Shown here piece by piece: positions 1 through 64,000 of a DNA stretch of 64,000 nt. Within the stretch, counting starts at the first letter, position 1, and every line of letters starts with the position of its first letter. Source of the DNA: Panulirus ornatus (lineage: Eukaryota; Arthropoda; Malacostraca; Decapoda; Palinuridae). The notes beneath the pieces were generated by a model that saw nothing but the letters and a program-made list of their open reading frames with translations, did not search any database and had not been told where the DNA came from. The stretch covers positions 21,129,929 to 21,193,928 of the forward strand of contig NC_092279.1 of NCBI RefSeq assembly GCF_036320965.1. Direction: 5' to 3'. The position numbers were made by a program, and so were the translations under genes.

Positions 1-210
1 TGATACCTTTTACCATACTTGGTCTCTTACCATTCAAATACTGAAGCACAGTTATCTAAGGGTAACTTAACGATAATCAAACAGCTGTAACAAGTTTCTG
101 TCACAAAACAAAACAAAAAAGAAGGTACATTGTATTCACTTCTTATATTTCTTTGTGTAAATATTGGATGCAAACACCAAGTTGTTGATGATATCACTAA
201 TCATTCCTAC

Positions 211-57793
<57,583 letters not shown>

Positions 57794-57814
57794 GGTCGTT
57801 CCCTCACTTTTCTG

Positions 57815-57815
<1 letters not shown>

Positions 57816-57870
<55 letters not shown>
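57816..57870. repeat. (AT)n-(GT)3 tract in the 5' flank
   Basis: About 24 AT units and a few GT, between dynein exon 1 and a LINE. Confidence 0.95.
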
Positions 57871-57871
<1 letters not shown>

Positions 57872-59240
57872 GTAGAGGATGTGTGGATCAGGTGTTTGCT
57901 TTGAAGAATGTATGTGAGAAATACTTAGAAAAGCAAATGGATTTGTATGTAGCATTTATGGATCTGGAGAAGGCATATGATAGAGTTGATAGAGATGCTC
58001 TGTGGAAGGTATTAAGAATATATGGTGTGGGAGGAAAGTTGTTAGAAGCAGTGAAAAGTTTTTATCGAGGATGTAAGGCATGTGTACGTGTAGGAAGAGA
58101 GGAAAGTGATTGGTTCTCAGTGAATGTAGGTTTGCGGCAGGGGTGTGTGATGTCTCCATGGTTGTTTAATTTGTTTATGGATGGGGTTGTTAGGGAGGTA
58201 AATGCAAGAGTCTTGGAAAGAGGGGCAAGTATGAAGTCTGTTGGGGATGAGAGAGCTTGGGAAGTGAGTCAGTTGTTGTTCGCTGATGATACAGCGCTGG
58301 TGGCTGATTCATGTGAGAAACTGCAGAAGCTGGTGACTGAGTTTGGTAAGGTGTGTGGAAGAAGAAAGTTAAGAGTAAATGTGAATAAGAGCAAGGTTAT
58401 TAGGTACAGTAGGGTTGAGGGTCAAGTCAATTGGGAGGTGAGTTTGTATGGTGAAAAACTGGAGGAAGTGAAGTGTTTTAGATATCTGGGAGTGGATCTG
58501 TCAGCGGATGGAACCATGGAAGCGGAAGTGGATCATAGGGTGGGGGAGGGGGCGAAAATTTTGGGAGCCTTGAAAAATGTGTGGAAGTCGAGAACATTAT
58601 CCCGGAAAGCAAAAATGGGTATGTTTGAAGGAATAGTGGTTCCAACAATGTTGTATGGTTGCGAGGCGTGGGCTATGGATAGAGTTGTGCGCAGGAGGAT
58701 GGATGTGCTGGAAATGAGATGTTTGAGGATAATGTGTGGTGTGAGGTGGTTTGATCGAGTAAGTAACGTAAGGGTAAGAGAGATGTGTGGAAATAAAAAG
58801 AGCGTGGTTGAGAGAGCAGAAGAGGGTGTTTTAAAATGGTTTGGGCACATGGAGAGAATGAGTGAGGAAAGATTGACCAAGAGGATATATGTGTCGGAGG
58901 TGGAGGGAACGAGGAGAAGAGGGAGACCAAATTGGAGGTGGAAAGATGGAGTGAAAAAGATTTTGTGTGATCGGGGCCTGAACATGCAGGAGGGTGAAAG
59001 GAGGGCAAGGAATAGAGTGAATTGGAGCGATGTGGTATACAGGGGTTGACGTGCTGTCAGTGGACTGAATCAAGGCATGTGAAGCGTCCGGGGTAAACCA
59101 TGGAAAGCTGTGTAGGTATGTATATTTGTGTGTGTGGACGTGTGTATGTACATGTGTATGGGGGGGGTTGGGCCATTTCTTTCGTCTGTTTCCTTGCGCT
59201 ACCTCGCAAACGCGGGAGACAGCGACAAAGTATAAAAAAA
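57871..59240 (+). mobile_element. LINE family 1, young copy in dynein 5' flank
   Basis: The frame is open from GRGCVDQVFALKNV through FMDLEKAYDRVD, GLRQGCVMSPWLFNLF, FADDTALVADSC and YLGVDLSADGT to the ORF end at 59049. The short 3' UTR with a G-run (C-run in antisense, shared with copies A and B) and a poly-A tail follow. It is 5'-truncated at motif GRGC. Divergently oriented from the dynein gene, less than 100 bp from its exon 1. Confidence 0.9.
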
Positions 59241-59241
59241 A

Positions 59242-59306
<65 letters not shown>

Positions 59307-59322
59307 CTGTGTGTGTGTGTGT
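59236..59322. repeat. Poly-A, (AT)n, (GT)n compound tract
   Basis: About 24 A, then about 13 AT and about 20 GT-type units after the LINE 3' end. Confidence 0.95.
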
Positions 59323-59324
59323 GT

Positions 59325-60655
59325 AACCAAGATGAGAAGAGAGGAGAGACAGTTTGTTTGAGGAACGAAACATATATGTTCTGGCTCTGAGTATGGCAGA
59401 GCTCAAGGGTAAAGGTGCAAGAATGGTTTGGGAATGTCTTACAGGTAAAGTCAGGTGTTGGTGTGAGGACAGGAGCTGATCGTCACATAGGGATTGTGGG
59501 AATGTGTGAATGTATAGAAGTGAGTTCCAGACTCAGTGTGGATGAAAATTTGAATTGGATTGCGAAAGACAGACGATTGTTGGTGCTAATGCACCTGGTC
59601 ATGAGAAAGAGGAGGATGAGAGGCAAGTGTTCTGGGAGCTGCTGATTGAGCGTGTCAGCAGTTTTGACGCTAGAGATCGGGTATCAGTGATGGGTGATGC
59701 AAGTGCAAGAGTAAGTCATGTGGCAGTTAAGGGCATAATTGGGTGGCATGGTGTATTCATTGAGGTCACTAAAGAATGGTGAACTGCTCGTGGACTTGGG
59801 TGATGAAAAAGGACTGGTGATTGGGAATACCTGGTTTAAAAAGTGTGATATGCACAAGTATACGTGGGTGAGTAGGAGGTATGATGACTGGGCATTGCTG
59901 ATTACATACTAACTAACAGGCGTACTAAAAAGAGACTTGGATGTTGATATGTTTAGAGAGGTAGCCGGTGGGATGTCAGGACATTACTTAGTGGTGGCAA
60001 GAATGAAGATTTGTAGGGGCTTTAGGAAAAGATGAAACGATATGAGTGAGAATAGAGTGGTGAAAGTGAGCTTGGAAAAGTGATATGTGTGTGAAGAAAA
60101 ACCAAGAGAGATTGGCTGTAGAATGGCAAAAAGTGAAAATAAACGAAGCAAGAGGAGTGGGTGAGGAATGAGAGATATTTAGGGTCGTTGTGCTGGAAAT
60201 GAGATGTTTGAGAACAGTGTATCGTATGAGATGGTTTGATCCAGCAAGTAATAAAAGGGCAAGAGAAAGGTGTGATAGTTAAAAGAGTGTGGCTGAGAGT
60301 TGAACGTTTGAAGAAAATGAGCGAGAAGTTGTTATAGAGGATATATGTCAGAAATGGAGGGAATGGATGGAAAAATGGAGTGAAAAAGATTTTGTGATCA
60401 GAGTCTGAACATGGAGGAGGGTCAAATGCATGTAACACGATAGAGTGAATTGGAACGATTTGGTGTACAGAGGTCGACGGGTTGTCATTAGACTGAATCA
60501 GGAGGGCATGCGAAAAGTGCCGGGGAAACCATTGAAAGGTCTGTGGGTTTTATGCGCTGTATGTGACAGCAAGAGGATGCATGCGAGCGAATGCTGCCTT
60601 TCTGTATCTGTTCTGGCGCAACCTCGCTTACGCGGGAAACCAATCAAGTATGGGG
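59325..60655 (+). pseudogene. LINE family 1-like relic: APE endonuclease plus C-terminus
   Basis: Readable pieces: VLQVKSGVGVRTGADRHIGI (59445 on), GDASARVSHVAVKGIIGWHG (near 59690), NTWFKKCDMHKYTWVSRRYD (near 59830) and GGMSGHYLVVARMK (59970; SDH has become SGH). These are the middle and end of an APE endonuclease. After a large internal deletion, 60185-60480 matches the LINE C-terminus. The 3' end has TGGCGCAACCTCGCTTACGC then GGGAAACCAATCAAGTATG. Confidence 0.6.
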
Positions 60656-60659
60656 GGAG

Positions 60660-61300
60660 GGGTAGTCCCCATCGTCACGACCACTTCTCTGAACACCTTC
60701 GACTTTGTTTACCTTTGACCTGTTTCATTGTTTACCTTTGACCTGTCCCACTATACGTGCAATCTTTCCGTATTGGTAGGGTCCTCTGAGCACAATCTTT
60801 ATCGCTCGCAGTTAGAAACGTCATCCATTGTTTCCAACCGAGACGCCAACTTTGTCACAACACCTATGGTCCCGACCAATGGACAGTAGGTTTCCAATTC
60901 TCTGCAGATAGGATTAATGACAATAAACGGACTCGATAGTGAAAACATAAGGGTCAGTCCCAGATTCGAAAGGAACCAGACCTAATCTGCTGCCCTTTGC
61001 TCAGCACCTGAAATTTAAGTAAATTGGAAAAAAAAAAATACCGTGAGCGTAAATTCATTAATACAAAAACCGATTTTACATATATTTTGAATGTTCTAAT
61101 TGACATACTGTTAACAGATGACTGAAAAATGGACATCATATTCAGAATCATATAAATATATTATGATTAAGGGCTTCCACTTACCTATTGGATGCGAAAG
61201 ATATTCACCATTCGTTAGTTATCCCTTCAGCTAAAAGCATATTTTTGACAGTGTATTGGTTCTAGGAGAGCACCGTATAAACTGCATAATATACTAATGT
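60660..61300. other. 5' flank, no gene seen
   Basis: A direct repeat TTGTTTACCTTTGACCTGT occurs twice near 60704-60750. Otherwise non-coding and mostly unique. Confidence 0.45.
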
Positions 61301-61349
61301 TGGTTCACCTGCTAAATTGTTTACAGTTTCCATACTGGAAACTTAAGTT

Positions 61350-61430
61350 GGCTGCCATTGGTCGATCGTTGCATAACAGCCAATAGTGTGCGGCGTTACA
61401 GGCACGGCGTTGCCATGGTGATAGCACGAT
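61350..61430. promoter_or_regulatory. Candidate promoter: CCAAT boxes and X-box-like site
   Basis: CCATTGG at 61355-61361, GCCAAT near 61379-61384 and GTTGCCATGGTGAT at 61409-61422. The last keeps the left half and spacer of the RFX X-box (GTTGCCATGGCAAC) but changes the right half. RFX sites drive ciliary genes. The stretch is GC-richer than its surroundings and free of repeats. It lies 3.6 kb upstream of exon 1, so the link to the dynein gene is inference. Confidence 0.3.
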
Positions 61431-61883
61431 CAGACCACATGGTGACTTCTGGTTGACACATATATCTCACAAGTACTAAGATACATATATTTAGCTATCC
61501 AGCGTTATTGAAAGTCTATCCTTGAAACTACAAAATAATATGAAGATAAGCGGCACTGATTGATGATTCAGGTTAAGTTAACAGTAAATCAAATAATTTA
61601 AAGCAGATAACGCGCGATGCCAGTTGTTGATCTTTATTTTGTACAGTGGCCGACAGGTACACTGACTCAATTAAAAGTGTCACACGAATTTTAAAGTAAA
61701 AACATTTGTTGTTGATTTCCTAAATTATACAGTGTAGTTATCAAAGAACAACTATTGTGACGCGACCCTCCATATTAGCACTACAAACGTAAACACAAAA
61801 TGATATCGGCTTAGACTGTTAGAGCTACAGAAGGTACCTTGAAATTCACTTGTCAGCTTCAACAAATTGCCTTCCTCTTCTTC

Positions 61884-61889
<6 letters not shown>

Positions 61890-61928
<39 letters not shown>
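61890..61928. repeat. C-run and (CT)n microsatellite
   Basis: About 12 C followed by about 17 CT units. Confidence 0.95.
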
Positions 61929-61929
<1 letters not shown>

Positions 61930-62104
61930 GCACGGCCACATATTTAGAGCTATAAATATCAAGGAATGCAGTTACAACTTCTTGCGAAAATCTACGCGAC
62001 TTATGTGGCCGCGGCCTCTAATGCTGTTTTAATGCCGAACCCGCTTTCCCAAGCCGATACATAACGTACTTTCCGCGAAACGCAGGTTATTACCATATTT
62101 ATAT

Positions 62105-62208
<104 letters not shown>

Positions 62209-62209
62209 C

Positions 62210-62340
62210 GTGGCGTTTAACTCGTAGCGGGAAAAGACCTGGGAAGGATCGATGGAGGAAAATTTGGGTTGGACACGTTGGACTTCAGTCATGGGCTGAT
62301 CACGTGCAGAGTGTGTTAACGAAAATACTTTGAGATGACA
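62210..62340 (+). pseudogene. Possible LINE C-terminal relic
   Basis: Plus-strand frame RSGKRPGKDRWRKIWVGHVG then LQSWADHVQ resembles the 'GRPxxRWxD' end of RTE/I-type LINE proteins. It lies directly after an AT/GT tract, like other LINE pieces here. Confidence 0.3.
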
Positions 62341-62375
62341 GTAAGAAGTCAACGTTTAAAAGTGTGGTGCGCTTT

Positions 62376-62378
<3 letters not shown>

Positions 62379-62438
<60 letters not shown>
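62379..62438. repeat. (CT)n microsatellite
   Basis: About 30 CT units. Confidence 0.97.
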
Positions 62439-62442
<4 letters not shown>

Positions 62443-62859
62443 TGTATTGTTGTCTGTGGTGTTATTCTTTATTATCACGCCAAACAGTGTCATGCTTTTG
62501 GCTAGCAGGTGTATAGCAAGGCACAAACCTCTTAAACAAAAACAAAGTAACAAGTTACCCGTTATTTTTCAATGTCTTGTCTAAGTTAACTATTCTTCCC
62601 TTGTTTTAACGTGGGTAACCTGCTGATGTGTAATGTGCGCTTTTACCCTTTACATGTTTACAGTGATACACTCGCTGCAACAAACCTAAAACTTTACTTG
62701 ATTTTTTTGTGTTTGGTATGAGTTTCCTTTAGCGACACCTTCGTCAGACAGTCATTGAAACTGTTCACATATTATGTCATGGAAGCATACCTACCATTTG
62801 GCCATCAGTTTGTTGCTCTTCCTAATTGCTCCATTGCTTAACATATTTTCCCTCGGATG

Positions 62860-63090
62860 ATTTCCTTGTTAAGGCAACAATGTCTGCTGAGGTGACAGTA
62901 TCATTGTTAAGACAAGTTTCATTGCTGAGGCAAAAGTACCAGTCTTGAGCTAGTAACGTTGATGTTGATCCAGTAGTATATTGTCAACAAAATAAGTTTT
63001 ATGGCTGTAGTGTCAGTTCTGAGCAAACAACGTCAATGTTGTGGCCATAGTGTCAGTGTTAAAACAAGCGTCAGTGATCATGACCTAACA
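62860..63090. repeat. Degenerate 20-bp minisatellite
   Basis: Units such as TCATTGTTAAGACAAGTT, TCATTGCTGAGGCAAAAGTA, CCAGTCTTGAGCTAGTAACG and TTGATGTTGATCCAGTAGTA follow one another at about 20 bp, with related units to 63090. Confidence 0.55.
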
Positions 63091-63279
63091 GGAGTTCTGC
63101 TGGGCCTGGATCAACAGGCATGGTGGCTCCAGCTGATCATCGTCATCAGGGATATTAAAACGTTCAGCTAAGATAACCTCCATATAGCACCATATGACGT
63201 GATGATCGCTGTAATATCATCAGGTAGAAGAGTGTCCTACCCCACTGCAGGAGTAGTATAGCTCCACTGGGAAAGAGGC

Positions 63280-63530
63280 GCAAGAGGTAGGAGGCGTTCC
63301 TGGGATCTTCGAGTTCTCCTGCAGGAGGGAAGAAGTGTTGCTGAGGTACTGTGGCTGCAGAAAGGAGGCGTTACCGGTCCCATTATTGTGATGCGGGATG
63401 GAGGACGCGTCACCGAGGTCCCATGGCTATGCTACAGGAGGAAGAGAACGTTGCTGAGGTCCTGTGGTTGTGTTACATGAGGGAGGAGGAGTTACCAAGA
63501 TTCCTTAGATGTGGCCTGGGAGGAGAAATC
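63280..63530. repeat. Degenerate 40-bp minisatellite
   Basis: About six units of 33-42 bp beginning GTTGCTGAGGT or similar (GTTACCGGTCC, GTCACCGAGGTC, GTTGCTGAGGTCC) and ending in GGAGGAAGAG-type purine runs. One plus frame crosses it (63351-63554) but has no recognised domain. Confidence 0.6.
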
Positions 63531-64000
63531 ATTCAATTGTATCTGTGGGCATGAAAGGCTGTGGATCGATTCGGGAAGCGAGGAAGAGCACACACAGCGC
63601 AAAGGTCCTTCACGCAAAAGTTCAGAACACCAGAGTTGCTATCATTATGACCCCCCAACGTGTACAGCGACTGCGAGCAAGGTGGAGCAACGTAGATACT
63701 GTGTCGCTACAACTGTTAATACTGTACATAATGCAGTTATTACAAGTCCACTTTTTTCTTGTTCATTTTGTATCTTAACAGAAGCTTCGCTCCCGACTAT
63801 TGCTCGTGATTTTAGACTGTAATCAGTATTTTCAATTATGCACAGTGAAATTCCTTATGACTTTAAAAATTACATATTTATAGATCGTGACTGTGTAATT
63901 TTAAATTTTCTGTTATGAATGCAACATTTGATAAGAGATAAGATGTCTTTATTAATTGCCTACATGATTCAAAATGAAATTCTTTCATTTATAATCTAGA
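63530..64000. other. Right-edge flank, no gene seen
   Basis: Two overlapping plus-strand frames of 89-103 residues have no recognised domain and no splice support. Probably non-coding. Confidence 0.35.

Noticed and set aside
60954..61151. Dynein 5' leader exon in minus strand
   Set aside because: A TTTCAG acceptor-like site exists near 61010, but no donor or conserved frame links it to exon 1.
63351..63822. Overlapping frames at the right edge as genes
   Set aside because: They translate a degenerate minisatellite and flanking DNA; no domain recognised.

Overview
This window looks like eukaryotic, animal nuclear DNA from a repeat-rich genome, most likely a decapod crustacean. The coding sequence is split into short exons with GT-AG junctions. 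Several repeat families (an RTE-like LINE with AT-rich tails, and a SINE carrying a GCGAGGTAGCG core) match what I remember from lobster/crayfish-type genomes. That placement is from memory and is not proven by the window. I see no rRNA gene, genuine tRNA gene, CRISPR array or prokaryotic operon.

The one real gene I can support runs on the minus strand across almost the whole window (57793 down to 211) and continues off the left edge. It is an axonemal-type dynein heavy chain. I can place 20 exons whose splice phases all agree. They sum to 3096 coding bases, or 1032 residues: the N-terminal tail (DHC_N1-like) and the first part of the linker (DHC_N2). The AAA+ motor would lie to the left of the window. 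The position of the linker motifs near residues 830-1010 fits the short-tailed, single-headed inner-arm class (DNAH1/3/6/7/12 type) better than the long-tailed outer-arm chains.

Nearly everything else is transposon debris in the introns and 5' flank. (1) An APE-endonuclease, RTE-like LINE (family 1) occurs in more than 20 copies, from old relics to two near-identical 2.1-kb copies at 36.4-38.6 kb and 40.4-42.5 kb. (2) A SINE family of about 220 bp occurs in about 10 copies, and its 3' end matches the LINE 3' end. (3) There are CR1/L2-like LINE relics (family 2) and a LINE with a Cys/His-rich C-terminus (family 3). (4) A Tigger/pogo-like DNA transposon at 16.06-17.30 kb, itself interrupted by a 675-bp fold-back element, closely resembles a mammalian family as I remember it. 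(5) There are tRNA-derived SINE pieces at 35.0 and 36.2 kb. (6) Many long (AT)n tracts bracket LINE and SINE ends.

Layout: 0.2-9.6 kb, linker exons 20-15; 12.8-15 kb, exons 14-12; 16-17.3 kb, Tigger element; 19.8-28 kb, exons 11-9 among LINE copies; 32-44 kb, exons 8-3 with the two young LINEs flanking exon 5; 44-57 kb, a 13-kb intron full of repeats; 57.1-57.8 kb, exons 2 and 1; 57.8-60.7 kb, a young LINE and an old LINE in the 5' flank; 60.7-64 kb, flanking DNA with a possible CCAAT/X-box promoter near 61.4 kb and degenerate minisatellites at the right end.
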